Source of the DNA: Scatomonas sp963928055
Lineage (GTDB): Bacteria > Bacillota > Clostridia > Lachnospirales > Lachnospiraceae
Direction: 5' to 3'
NCBI GenBank assembly: GCA_963928055.1
Contig: CAWVDN010000001.1
Location: 186,001 to 250,000, forward strand
Length of the DNA stretch: 64,000 bases
In this document: positions 34,724-42,981 of the stretch, one piece after another
Layout of the letters: each line of letters starts with the position of its first letter
Numbering within the stretch: the first letter of the stretch is position 1
Position numbers and translations under genes: made by a program
Notes under the pieces: model-generated
What the model saw: only the letters and a program-made list of their open reading frames with translations
Database searches by the model: none
What the model was told of the DNA's origin: nothing

Positions 34724-36063
34724 CCTCCGGTCCGGCGGGACGTCAGCTGCTGCTGTTTGCGCTGCCCCTGCTGGGATCCAGTCTGATCCAGCAGCTGTAT
34801 AATACCGTGGATCTGTTTTTTGTAGGAAATCTTTTGGGAAAAGATTCTATGGCGGCAGTAGGAGCCAGCTCTCTGCTGACCAGCTGTATGGTAGGCTTTT
34901 TTACAGGTCTGGCGGTGGGAACCGGCGTAATCATGGCGCAGGCCCAGGGAGAAAAAAACAGTAAAAAGATCCGCCAGATTGTCCATACGGCTATGGGGAT
35001 CTCTTTCGCAGGCAGTGTTCTGCTGACAATTTTGGGGCTTCTTCTTTCCAGACCGATTCTTCTGCTGATGCATACACCAGCAGGAATCCTGGAGGAAGGT
35101 CTGCTGTATATCCGGATCTATCTGCTGAGCATGCTGCCGCTGTTTCTCTATAATATGAACTCCGGTATTATCCGGGCCCGCGGAGACTCACGGACCCCTA
35201 TGTTCTTGCAGCTGCTGGGCGCTTCCTTGAATATTGTTCTGGACTGGATCAGCATGGGGATCCTGGGGATGGGCGTAGAAGGCGCAGCCTGGGCGACCCT
35301 GATTTCTCAAGCCGCAGCGGCCCTGGGGACTTTAGTCTATCTTATGAGACAGAAAGATGCTTATCATCTGTATTGGAGCAGGATCCGCATCACATCCGGC
35401 GTGCTGAAAGCAGTGCTGCGGATCGGTATTCCGGCAGGGCTGCAGAACCTGGTGATCACTATCTCTAATATTTTTGTGCAGACGGCTATTAACCACCAAG
35501 GGGTGGTTGCAATCACAGCTTTCACGGCATATTTTAAGGTGGAACTGATCCTGTATCTTCCGATTGTGGCTTTTGGACAGGCGGTTACCACATTTACCGG
35601 ACAGAATTACGGAGCCGAAAAAACAGACCGGATCCGTAAAGGTATCCGGGCAGGGCTGCTTATAGGGATGATTTACACTGCCTTAATGGCTATGCTGATG
35701 CTGGCCCTAGGTCAGACGGCCTTTGGTCTTTTTAACCAGGATCCGGCGGTAATCGCTGTGGGGCAGCGTATTATCCGAGTCACTTTTCCCTTTTACTGGC
35801 TTTACGCGATCCTGGAAATGCACGGAGATGCGCTCCGGGGAATCGGACAGTCGGTTACCCCTATGGTGCTGATTCTGTTTTGTATGTGTGTACTGCGGAC
35901 AGGAATGCTGTTTCTGTTTCAACAGATCTGGGGAACTTTGGAAGCTGTAGCGGCTGTGTATCCCTGTGCCTGGCTGGCGGCGGCGGTGTGTCTTGTGCTG
36001 GCATGGAAGAAAAGCTATAATAAACTAAGAAGTGTCTCCGGCGAAACAGGAGACGCAGCGTGA
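34693..36063 (+). CDS. MATE-family efflux transporter (cassette B, intact)
   Basis: A 456-residue polytopic exporter with about 12 membrane segments. It contains LLFALPLLGSSLIQQLYNTVDLF split over the first helix pair, and NIVLDWISMGILGMGVEGAAWATL, the MATE pattern after helix 5. GGAGGTCGG precedes the ATG, and the overlap with the ATPase gene implies translational coupling. Being in the importer operon suggests that it exports a ligand or by-product related to the imported substrate, which is inference. It is homologous in family, though not closely identical, to the interrupted exporter in cassette A. Confidence 0.88.
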   Translation: MRTVSQPRDLTSGPAGRQLLLFALPLLGSSLIQQLYNTVDLFFVGNLLGKDSMAAVGASSLLTSCMVGFFTGLAVGTGVIMAQAQGEKNSKKIRQIVHTAMGISFAGSVLLTILGLLLSRPILLLMHTPAGILEEGLLYIRIYLLSMLPLFLYNMNSGIIRARGDSRTPMFLQLLGASLNIVLDWISMGILGMGVEGAAWATLISQAAAALGTLVYLMRQKDAYHLYWSRIRITSGVLKAVLRIGIPAGLQNLVITISNIFVQTAINHQGVVAITAFTAYFKVELILYLPIVAFGQAVTTFTGQNYGAEKTDRIRKGIRAGLLIGMIYTALMAMLMLALGQTAFGLFNQDPAVIAVGQRIIRVTFPFYWLYAILEMHGDALRGIGQSVTPMVLILFCMCVLRTGMLFLFQQIWGTLEAVAAVYPCAWLAAAVCLVLAWKKSYNKLRSVSGETGDAA

Positions 36064-36079
36064 AAGGAACAGACATCTC

Positions 36080-36979
36080 ATGGAATTAAAATGGTTTCAG
36101 TATTTTGTGGTAAGCGTGGACGCAGGATCTTTGAGCAGGGCGGCGGAACTTCTGTATACTTCACAGCCCAATGTCAGCAAAGTTGTGAAAGAACTGGAAG
36201 AGCATCTGGGAGTTCCTCTGCTGGAGCGGGGCCGAAGAGGAGTAGTTATGACAGAAGCAGGGCAGCAGGTGTACAAATATGCCAGGCAGATGCTGGAGTG
36301 CAGAGAAAACATTTCTGAATCTCTGCGGAGAGGAAGCCGCAGTTATCTGAGCGCGGCATTTATGCCGGACAGTCGGCTGGAAAACGCTTTCGCCGGATTT
36401 CTCCAGATGGAAAAGGATCTTCAGGCCAGCCTTTCGGAAGGAACTCTGGAATATGTCGTTCATCAGGTGGGACACCGGCACAGCCGTCTGGGTTTTGTTT
36501 TTATAGCCGGCGGCCAGCGGCAGATTTTTGATACCATGGTCTCCCGGCGGAAACTGGAATTCCGTGAACTCTGCCAGGCGCTTCCCGTGCTGTTTGCGGG
36601 ACCGGAAAATCCGTTTTACAGCAGATCCTCCGTAAATTGCCAGGAACTGCGGAAGCTTCGTTTTGTCCAATATAAAGAAGAGGGAATTTCTCTTTTTACA
36701 TATCTTTCCGGAGACCGGGGCGAACGGATTCTTCAAAATCTGAACAAGACCGTGGAGGTAGAAAGCGCCAGCCAGCTTTACCAGCTGCTGCTCCATACAG
36801 ATATGGGATATCTGGGCTGCGCACTGGCCGGACAAGAAGAAAAAATTGAAAAAATCCGCAGGATCCCCCTGGAAGAGAGCGTTTCAGATATCCGTTTCGG
36901 ATATCTGAAACGAATGGACCACCGTCTGGATCCCTGGGAAGAAGCGTGCATAGATTGTATCCGGAAAACGGTGTCCTGA
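36080..36979 (+). CDS. LysR-family transcriptional regulator
   Basis: A 299-residue LysR-type regulator. The N-terminal helix-turn-helix is typical: SLSRAAELLYTSQPNVSKVV near 18-37, then ELEEHLGVPLLERGRRG. The effector domain follows from about residue 90. The ATG at 36080 has AAAGGAAC upstream. It is 16 bases after the MATE gene on the same strand, so it is likely part of the cassette B transcript. It may regulate the cassette or a distant target. Confidence 0.88.
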   Translation: MELKWFQYFVVSVDAGSLSRAAELLYTSQPNVSKVVKELEEHLGVPLLERGRRGVVMTEAGQQVYKYARQMLECRENISESLRRGSRSYLSAAFMPDSRLENAFAGFLQMEKDLQASLSEGTLEYVVHQVGHRHSRLGFVFIAGGQRQIFDTMVSRRKLEFRELCQALPVLFAGPENPFYSRSSVNCQELRKLRFVQYKEEGISLFTYLSGDRGERILQNLNKTVEVESASQLYQLLLHTDMGYLGCALAGQEEKIEKIRRIPLEESVSDIRFGYLKRMDHRLDPWEEACIDCIRKTVS

Positions 36980-37099
36980 CTTGGATGGGCAGCCGGAATC
37001 ACAAAAGGGTATCCCTTCAAGTCTTTTCATGACTTTGGGGACACCCTCCAGACGCAAGGATTTTTGCCTTTTCCGATGTCTTTCGCCTTTGCGACGCTC

Positions 37100-37345
37100 T
37101 TATCCGAATAATCCCTTCTTTTTATACGGCTCCTTCCGGATCTCACCCACCTCGTATCCGGTATTGCGGATGGTATTCAAAAGTACCGCTGTGTCCAGTT
37201 CCCTTTCAGAAATCACCACTGTTTGTTTTTTGCCCCGGGAAGAAGTTACCTTTTTTACCGGTAAAGCTTTCCGCAGGGCGTCGTTTATGTGGGCTTCACA
37301 CATCCCGCACATCATTCCCTTGACTTCGACGGTATATTTCCACAT
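37100..37345 (-). CDS. Heavy-metal-associated (CopZ-like) domain protein
   Basis: An 81-residue single HMA-domain protein. The metal-binding motif is GMMCGMCEAHI near residues 10-20 (C-x2-C). The end is basic (KEPYKKKGLFG). Such proteins are usually soluble copper or other soft-metal carriers. It has its own consensus promoter with an operator-like site shared with the ABC transporter promoter region further right. The adjoining ABC genes end 100 bases away on the same strand. Confidence 0.85.
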   Translation of the reverse strand: MWKYTVEVKGMMCGMCEAHINDALRKALPVKKVTSSRGKKQTVVISERELDTAVLLNTIRNTGYEVGEIRKEPYKKKGLFG

Positions 37346-37391
37346 CGTTCTATCGCGCCTCCCTGTTAAAATTTTTATGGTTGATTTATAA

Positions 37392-37407
37392 TTAGTATAA
37401 ACTAACT
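37392..37407. promoter_or_regulatory. Operator-like site TTAG-N6-CTAACT at the HMA gene promoter
   Basis: TTAG-TATAAA-CTAACT immediately downstream of the -10, at the expected transcription start. The same pattern occurs at 41027-41042. TTAG/CTAA half-sites resemble those of iron-dependent DtxR-type regulators; that assignment is inferred. Confidence 0.55.
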
Positions 37408-37413
37408 ACTTTG

Positions 37414-37442
37414 ATTATACGATTCTTGCTCCGGCCTGTCAA
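37414..37442 (-). promoter_or_regulatory. Consensus promoter of the HMA-domain gene
   Basis: On the - strand, TTGACA (37442-37437), 17-base spacer, TATAAT (37419-37414): a perfect sigma-A-type match, which suggests strong transcription unless repressed. Confidence 0.8.
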
Positions 37443-37446
37443 GAAG

Positions 37447-39198
37447 CTATCTGGTTCCCAACTCCCACTGAGCCGTTTCTTTTTGAAGCTCCGTCATCCG
37501 GCGGTAAAGCCCGCCTTTCCGCATCAGCTCCTCCGGTGTACCCTGCTGGGCAACGCGGCCCCGCTCCAGCACCACGATGTGATCCGCTCCGGCCACCGTG
37601 CGCATTCTGTGAGCGATGACCAGCACAGTCTTTCCCTGAAGCAGGCGGGAGAGTGCTTCCTGAACAGCACTTTCGTTCTCCACATCCAGGCTGGCAGTAG
37701 CCTCGTCCAGAAGAATGACCGGCGCGTCCTTCAACAAGGCGCGGGCAATGGAGATCCGCTGGCGTTCCCCGCCGGAGAGGGTAGAGCCATTTTCTCCGAT
37801 TAGGGTCTGATAGCCCTGAGGAAGGTTCCGGACAAATTCCTCGCACCGGGCAGCCCGGGCAGCAGCGAGGACTTCTTCATCGGTGGCATCCCGGCGTCCC
37901 AGGCGGATATTTTCCATGACGGTATCCCGGAACAGCACCACATCCTGAAAGACCATGGAATAGTATTTTAACAGTGTTTCCGGTTCTACAGTGGATACAT
38001 CTATGCCTCCGAGGGTTACGGTTCCCCTGGAAGCGTCCCAAAACCGTGCCGCCAGTTTGCAGGCTGTGGATTTTCCGCCGCCGGAGGGCCCGATCAGAGC
38101 GGTTACTTCTCCCTGGCGGGCGGTAAAGCTCACATCCTCCAGCACACCGTCTCCTTCCCTATAGGCAAAGGATACATGGTCAAAGGAAATGTCGTAATTC
38201 CGCGGTGTGAAATCCTCCGTTCCTTTCTGCACCGGCTGTTCCAGAATGGAGCGCATCCGCTGGATCTGCAGCTTGGTATTGAAGGTAGCGGCGATATTCT
38301 GAAGCACCAGCCCCAGGGGATCATAAAGCCTGGCGGCGGCAAAGAGGAATCCCAGAAAATAGAGGAAGGAAAGTTCTCCGGCTGCCAGCAGCGCCCCGCC
38401 GGTCAGAATGGTGGTTGCCAGCCCCAGACGAAGAAAAGCCTGAGCGGAACATACAAACACGCCGGTTGCCAGCTCGGAATGGATGGAGCCCTTCTCCATG
38501 GCGGCCAGCTTTTCTTCCAGTTTTTCCATATAGGCTTTCTGGCGGCTGCAGGCCTTAATATCCCGTATGGTTTCCAGTCCCTCCTGGATGCAGTCCGCCA
38601 CCGCCCGCTTATTCAGGATATTTTTTGTCCCAAAGGAATCCTGGATCTTCTTGCTCCCTGCCGTCAGCAGAAGAGCCGCCGGAACTACCCATAAAACAGC
38701 CAGAGCCATCCGCCAGTCGCTGAGGAACATGGCAATGCCGATTACCAGAGTAGAGAAGAGAGAGGCGAACAGCTGGGGAACATAGTGGGAGAACATCTGA
38801 TCCAGGCTGGAGCAGTCCGCGATCATGGTGGAGGTCAGGTCGCTCAGATCCCGGTTCCCGAAAAAGCTCAGGGGAAGCCGGCGCAGGGTTTCCGCCAGGC
38901 TCACCCGCCGGCTGGCGCTTTCCTGATAGGTTGCCAGATACAGAGAAGCGTACTGGAACCAGTGAAGAATAAACAGCAGAACCAGGACAGCCGCGCCGGA
39001 GCCGGCATAGATCCAGAATCCATCCATAGGACTGGTTCCCTTTTCCAGGGAATCCAGAAGATGCCGGGCCGTCAGCAGAACAGCCCCCACCGGAAGCATC
39101 AGACTTACATTGCACACGAAACACCAGATAACGGCTTTCACCAGATCCTTGGCCCCTTTTTCACTGAGGGCAAATAAATGCTGTAACTTCTTTGTCAT
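37447..39198 (-). CDS. ABC transporter ATP-binding/permease protein, second half of a heterodimer
   Basis: A 583-residue half-transporter with an N-terminal six-helix membrane domain and a C-terminal ATPase. Motifs: Walker A GPSGGGKSTACKLA near 374, signature TLSGGERQRISIARA near 480 and Walker B VILLDEATASLDVE near 503. The ATG at 39198 follows GGAGGGAA on the - strand and overlaps the partner gene by 4 bases. The export-fold family includes drug and lipid exporters and the YbtPQ/IrtAB metallophore importers. A neighbouring metal-binding protein and a possible metal-type operator make the latter worth testing. Confidence 0.88.
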   Translation of the reverse strand: MTKKLQHLFALSEKGAKDLVKAVIWCFVCNVSLMLPVGAVLLTARHLLDSLEKGTSPMDGFWIYAGSGAAVLVLLFILHWFQYASLYLATYQESASRRVSLAETLRRLPLSFFGNRDLSDLTSTMIADCSSLDQMFSHYVPQLFASLFSTLVIGIAMFLSDWRMALAVLWVVPAALLLTAGSKKIQDSFGTKNILNKRAVADCIQEGLETIRDIKACSRQKAYMEKLEEKLAAMEKGSIHSELATGVFVCSAQAFLRLGLATTILTGGALLAAGELSFLYFLGFLFAAARLYDPLGLVLQNIAATFNTKLQIQRMRSILEQPVQKGTEDFTPRNYDISFDHVSFAYREGDGVLEDVSFTARQGEVTALIGPSGGGKSTACKLAARFWDASRGTVTLGGIDVSTVEPETLLKYYSMVFQDVVLFRDTVMENIRLGRRDATDEEVLAAARAARCEEFVRNLPQGYQTLIGENGSTLSGGERQRISIARALLKDAPVILLDEATASLDVENESAVQEALSRLLQGKTVLVIAHRMRTVAGADHIVVLERGRVAQQGTPEELMRKGGLYRRMTELQKETAQWELGTR

Positions 39199-40991
39199 AC
39201 CGTTCCCTCCTTCTTTCCCTGTTTTCCAAGCTTCCACCTGGCGCTGCGCTGGTAATCCTCCCACATGGCGGCATAGGCGCCATGCTGTGCCAGCAGGCTC
39301 TTATGGTTTCCCTGCTCGGCGATCTTTCCGTCCCGCAGGACAAGAATGGAATCCGCATTCCGCACCGTTGAGAGGCGATGGGCAATCATCAGCACAGTTT
39401 TACCCTTGGTCAGTACTTCAAAAGCCTTCTGGATCCGGTGTTCATTTTCCGGATCGGCAAATGCGGTGGCCTCATCCAGCACGACGATGGGAACGTCTTT
39501 CAGGATGGCGCGGGCCAGGGCGATCCGCTGCTGTTCTCCCCCGGAGAGGTAAACGCCTTTTGTCCCCACCACGGTGTCCAGACCTTGGGGAAGTTTTTCC
39601 AGAATGTCGTCGCACTGGGCGGCGCGGGCGGCAGACAGGACCTCCTCTCTGGAAGCCTCCGGTCTGGCAGCCCGGATGTTCTCCAGAAGGCTTTCTTTGA
39701 ACAGCCGGGTATCCTGGAATACAAAGGCCACCTGTTTCATTAGAGCCTCCGTGTCCATCTCCCGCACATCGACTCCGCCGATGGAAACCATCCCACTATC
39801 CGCGTCCCAGAAGCGGGGGATCAGGCTGGCGGCTGTAGTCTTTCCGCCGCCGGAGGGCCCGACCAGCGCCGTTACCTGGCCGGGAAGGACGGAGAAAGAT
39901 ACACCCCTGAGAGCCGGTCTCTCTGCGCCGGGATAGGTAAAAGTCACATGGTCAAAGGATACGGCGGAATTTGCCGGGGATTTCCGCGCATTTGATTTTT
40001 CCATAGGTTTCCGGCTGAGGATTTCATCCAGACGGCCCACTGCCTCGTCCGCTTCCATGACCGCCTCGCTCATATACATGATCCGGTTGATCATCTGGCC
40101 GCAGGCGGGGGCAAACAGGGCATAAAAGATAAAATTGACCAGCACGGTCCGGATATCTCCTCCGGAGGCCAGCAGAAGCGCCGCCGGGATCAGCAGGGCG
40201 AACGCCCCGTTGATAAAAGTCAGGAAGCAGGTCTGTCCTACCCTGCAGCTCATGGCATACTGACTGGCCAGATCGCTGTAATCCCGGATGGCGGCGTAAA
40301 ACGCTTTGAAAGAGTAGACGGTCTGCTGAAACATCTTTACCACGGGAATGCCCCGGACATACTCTACCGCCTCGCCGCTCATGCGCTCGATCTCCTTCTG
40401 ATACCGATGAAAGAAACCGGCGTTTTTTCCGCCCATCATCAGGCACATAGAGAGAAAGGCAAGGATCATAGTGAGCAGACACAGAAGACCCATTCTCCAG
40501 TCAAAGAGAAACAGCATGACAACAGCCGCCGCAGGAGTGACTGCCGTTCCCGCCAGATCAGGAAGTTTGTGGGCCAGAAGATCTTCTGTAAGGCCGGCGT
40601 TATCATCAATGAGCTTCCGCAGCCGCCCGGACTGATTTTCTGTAAAAAATCCCAGGGGCAGCTTCAGAACATGGGTCATGGCGGCACGCCGGATATTCCG
40701 GGCTGCGCGGAAGGCGGCGATATGGGTAGACATCAGGGCCGCAAAATACAGGAGAATACTGTCTATGGCGGTCCATACCGCCGTCCAGCCCCAGCGGGCC
40801 AGGTCGGATATTCCATCAGTGCCGGGCCAGGACTCCAGTACATTCCTTGCCGCCAGCCAGACGCATACATAGGGGATCAGCCCCAGTACCGCCGAAAGAG
40901 CGGAGAGAAGGCAGCCCAGCAGGGTGAGATGTTTGTGCCTGCCTGCGTAACTGAAAATGCGGGACAGGCTGCTTTGTTTTTTTTGCTTCAA
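39195..40991 (-). CDS. ABC transporter ATP-binding/permease protein, first half of a heterodimer
   Basis: A 598-residue half-transporter, membrane domain followed by ATPase. Walker A is GPSGGGKTTAASLIP, signature YLSGGEQQRIALARA and Walker B IVVLDEATAFADPE, where the last motif departs from the usual SALD and suggests an asymmetric pair. TTG at 40991 is favoured because GGAGG at 41003-40999 is 7 bases away, while the ATG at 40997 is only one base from it. It is the upstream partner of 37447-39198. Confidence 0.87.
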   Translation of the reverse strand: MKQKKQSSLSRIFSYAGRHKHLTLLGCLLSALSAVLGLIPYVCVWLAARNVLESWPGTDGISDLARWGWTAVWTAIDSILLYFAALMSTHIAAFRAARNIRRAAMTHVLKLPLGFFTENQSGRLRKLIDDNAGLTEDLLAHKLPDLAGTAVTPAAAVVMLFLFDWRMGLLCLLTMILAFLSMCLMMGGKNAGFFHRYQKEIERMSGEAVEYVRGIPVVKMFQQTVYSFKAFYAAIRDYSDLASQYAMSCRVGQTCFLTFINGAFALLIPAALLLASGGDIRTVLVNFIFYALFAPACGQMINRIMYMSEAVMEADEAVGRLDEILSRKPMEKSNARKSPANSAVSFDHVTFTYPGAERPALRGVSFSVLPGQVTALVGPSGGGKTTAASLIPRFWDADSGMVSIGGVDVREMDTEALMKQVAFVFQDTRLFKESLLENIRAARPEASREEVLSAARAAQCDDILEKLPQGLDTVVGTKGVYLSGGEQQRIALARAILKDVPIVVLDEATAFADPENEHRIQKAFEVLTKGKTVLMIAHRLSTVRNADSILVLRDGKIAEQGNHKSLLAQHGAYAAMWEDYQRSARWKLGKQGKKEGTV

Positions 40992-41024
40992 AATCATACC
41001 TCCTATCGTTTTTATCTATCATGA

Positions 41025-41042
41025 AGTTAGATTTAACTAACT
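41025..41042. promoter_or_regulatory. Operator-like palindrome AGTTAG-N6-CTAACT ahead of the ABC pair
   Basis: Perfect 6-base arms (41025-41030 and 41037-41042) around ATTTAA, in the gap between the tetR stop and the ABC start. It matches the site at 37392-37407. Confidence 0.6.
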
Positions 41043-41053
41043 ATCATGCCGAG

Positions 41054-41074
41054 AAAATGGGGCTTACTGCCCCA
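41054..41074 (-). terminator. Terminator at the end of the TetR gene
   Basis: On the - strand, TGGGGC-AGTAA-GCCCCA followed by TTTTC. The hairpin overlaps the tetR stop codon and separates tetR from the ABC genes. Confidence 0.6.
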
Positions 41075-41681
41075 TTAATTTCAGCCATCCGGCTGTGTAA
41101 AAGTCCCGCAGCTGATCCACATAGCGCAGAGCTCTGTCCCTGGGCATGTCGTGGATCACGATCTCAAATACCCCGTTAAACATGCCGCTGGCAATGATAT
41201 GGCACATCTGTTCATCCAGCTTTGGGATATTTTTCCCCAGATGCCGGAGGACTTCCATATATTTTATGGTGTATTCTACTTCGATCTCCACCATATTATG
41301 GACAAAATGCTCATAGCTGGTGCCTTCCGAGCGGCAGAGCAGCAGCTTTACCGGTTCGCGATGCCGGCAGATATAATCCACCATCCAGTGGATACAATGG
41401 GAGGATTCCACCCCCATATGTTCCGGCTGCTGTTCTTCCGGCAGTTCAGCGAAAGTGGTCTGAGCTTCCATAAATTTTCCCATAAGAGCGGCGGCATGGG
41501 GTTCTACAAGAGCGGCAAATAAAGCCTCCTTGCTGGAAAAATAGCCATAAAACGCCCCGGTGGTAACACCGGCTTTTTTTACGATCTGTCGCAGGGACGC
41601 TCCCAGAAAGCCTTTGTCGGAAAATTCTTCCATGGCGGCCAGCAGGATATGATTCAGTGTGGCAGAAGCGGTTTCTTCCAT
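41064..41681 (-). CDS. TetR/AcrR-family transcriptional regulator
   Basis: A 205-residue repressor. The DNA-binding region reads GASLRQIVKKAGVTTGAFYGYF near residues 28-49, in two conserved halves, followed by SSKEALFAALV. The start at 41681 is chosen because GGAGGAG lies at 41690-41684; in-frame starts farther up overlap the promoter. It lies directly upstream of the ABC pair on the same strand and has a consensus promoter with a palindrome over the -10, so autorepression is likely. Confidence 0.85.
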   Translation of the reverse strand: MEETASATLNHILLAAMEEFSDKGFLGASLRQIVKKAGVTTGAFYGYFSSKEALFAALVEPHAAALMGKFMEAQTTFAELPEEQQPEHMGVESSHCIHWMVDYICRHREPVKLLLCRSEGTSYEHFVHNMVEIEVEYTIKYMEVLRHLGKNIPKLDEQMCHIIASGMFNGVFEIVIHDMPRDRALRYVDQLRDFYTAGWLKLMGQ

Positions 41682-41706
41682 GATCTCCTCCATATAGCAG
41701 TGTGAT

Positions 41707-41746
41707 ATAACAATGTTATTGTACGGCGCGGAAAAGAGTCTGTCAA
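41707..41746 (-). promoter_or_regulatory. tetR promoter with palindromic operator
   Basis: On the - strand, TTGACA (41746-41741), 17-base spacer, TACAAT (41723-41718). The perfect palindrome ATAACA-A-TGTTAT (41707-41719) overlaps the -10 and start site, as expected for a TetR operator. Confidence 0.7.
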
Positions 41747-41762
41747 GAGGGGAACATAAAAA

Positions 41763-41791
41763 TGGACAGAAGCAGTTATTTAGGTTATACT
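41763..41791 (+). promoter_or_regulatory. Promoter of the DUF3786 gene
   Basis: TGGACA (41763-41768), 17-base spacer, TATACT (41786-41791), divergent from the tetR promoter and 50 bases ahead of the next ATG. Confidence 0.6.
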
Positions 41792-41840
41792 GCACTCAAG
41801 GAAAAATCAGAAGGATTGACTGCTCAAAAGGAGGATTTGT

Positions 41841-42464
41841 ATGAAGGCGACAGCCAACCGCGCTTTTGAAGAAATGAGAAAGGCAGCCCTTAAGCGTCTG
41901 CGGATCCGGGATCCCAGGGAGATCGCCGGGCTTGCGGGCGTAACCTTTGACGAGAAAACGGCTTCCTTCCGGATCCCATCCCTGGGAAGAGAACTGTGTC
42001 TTTCCTGGCCGGACTGTGTTTTTGAGCCGCCGGTGGAGGGATGGCAGCATCTGACCCTGCTCCATTATCTGGATCTGGCGGACGGAACTCCCCTGACCGG
42101 GAAATGGGTCAACTTCGGCAGCCTGCGGGAGGGCGTGATCCGGGGAACCAAATTCGACCGGGACGCGGAGAGGGATCTGGGAAACTTCCTGAAGGGCAAA
42201 ACACCGGGACAGGTGCGGGAGAGTTTTCAGAAGCTGGGGGCGGAGGAGATACAAGGAAAAGGAGATTACTGTGCCAGGATCCCTTTCCTGCCCCGGTATC
42301 CTCTGCTGGTGAACATCTGGTTCGCGGACGAAGAATTTCCCGCCGCAGGTAAGCTGCTGCTGGAGGCGGCCGCGGATCACTATCTGACGGTGGAGGACGC
42401 GGTCACCGCAGGGACTCTGGTATTGGAACTGCTGCGGCCTGCGGAAGCCCGGCGAGAAATCTGA
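41841..42464 (+). CDS. DUF3786 domain-containing protein
   Basis: A 207-residue protein resembling DUF3786, a family of unknown role in anaerobes. Visible features are VTFDEKTASFRIPSLGREL near 34-52, the conserved LLHYLDLADGTPLTGKWVNF near 72-91, and LPRYPLLVNIWFADEEFPA near 150-168. AAAGGAGG precedes the ATG at 41841. It is followed by an acetyltransferase gene 28 bases later. Confidence 0.75.
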   Translation: MKATANRAFEEMRKAALKRLRIRDPREIAGLAGVTFDEKTASFRIPSLGRELCLSWPDCVFEPPVEGWQHLTLLHYLDLADGTPLTGKWVNFGSLREGVIRGTKFDRDAERDLGNFLKGKTPGQVRESFQKLGAEEIQGKGDYCARIPFLPRYPLLVNIWFADEEFPAAGKLLLEAAADHYLTVEDAVTAGTLVLELLRPAEARREI

Positions 42465-42492
42465 CGCATTATGCAGGAGCAGGAGAAAAGCT

Positions 42493-42981
42493 ATGAAGTT
42501 CACAGTCAGAAAATACAATCCCTCCGACTGCCGGGAATGTCTGGAATTATTCTATGAAACCGTGCATTCTGTCAACCGGAACGATTATACTTTGGCCCAG
42601 GCGAATGCCTGGGCCCCAAAACATCCGGACCTCAGAGCCTGGAATCGTTCTTTTCTGGAGCATTTTACCTTGATTGCGGTATGGGAGGGCAAGATCGCGG
42701 GATTCGGCGATATGGCTGAGGGCGGGTATCTGGACCGGCTCTATGTACATAAAGATTTTCAGCGGCAGGGCGTTGCCACCGCTCTCTGTGAGGCTCTGGA
42801 GCAGGCGGCGGGCACGGCAGTGATCCGTACCCACGCCTCTCTGACTGCCAGAGGATTTTTTGAAAAACGGGGATACCGGCTGGTCCGGGAACAGCAGGTG
42901 GAGCGCAGGGGAGTCCTGCTGACAAATTTTGTGATGGAGAAAATTATTTCCGGTCCTTTGCCATCTGCTCATACCGGATAA
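42493..42981 (+). CDS. GNAT-family N-acetyltransferase (YafP-like)
   Basis: A 162-residue acyl-CoA-dependent acetyltransferase. The N-terminal FYETVHSVNRNDYTLAQANA pattern near 15-34 resembles YafP-like members. The acetyl-CoA loop is VHKDFQRQGVATALCEALEQ near 84-103. The C-terminus has FFEKRGYRLVREQQVERRGV. The acceptor is unknown. Its last 38 bases overlap, tail to tail, with another GNAT gene on the opposite strand. Confidence 0.85.
   Translation: MKFTVRKYNPSDCRECLELFYETVHSVNRNDYTLAQANAWAPKHPDLRAWNRSFLEHFTLIAVWEGKIAGFGDMAEGGYLDRLYVHKDFQRQGVATALCEALEQAAGTAVIRTHASLTARGFFEKRGYRLVREQQVERRGVLLTNFVMEKIISGPLPSAHTG

Noticed and set aside
36980..37099. Possible small gene or terminator between the LysR and HMA genes
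   Set aside because: Only a short AAGGG/CCCTT symmetry is present with no T tract and no open frame with a ribosome site.
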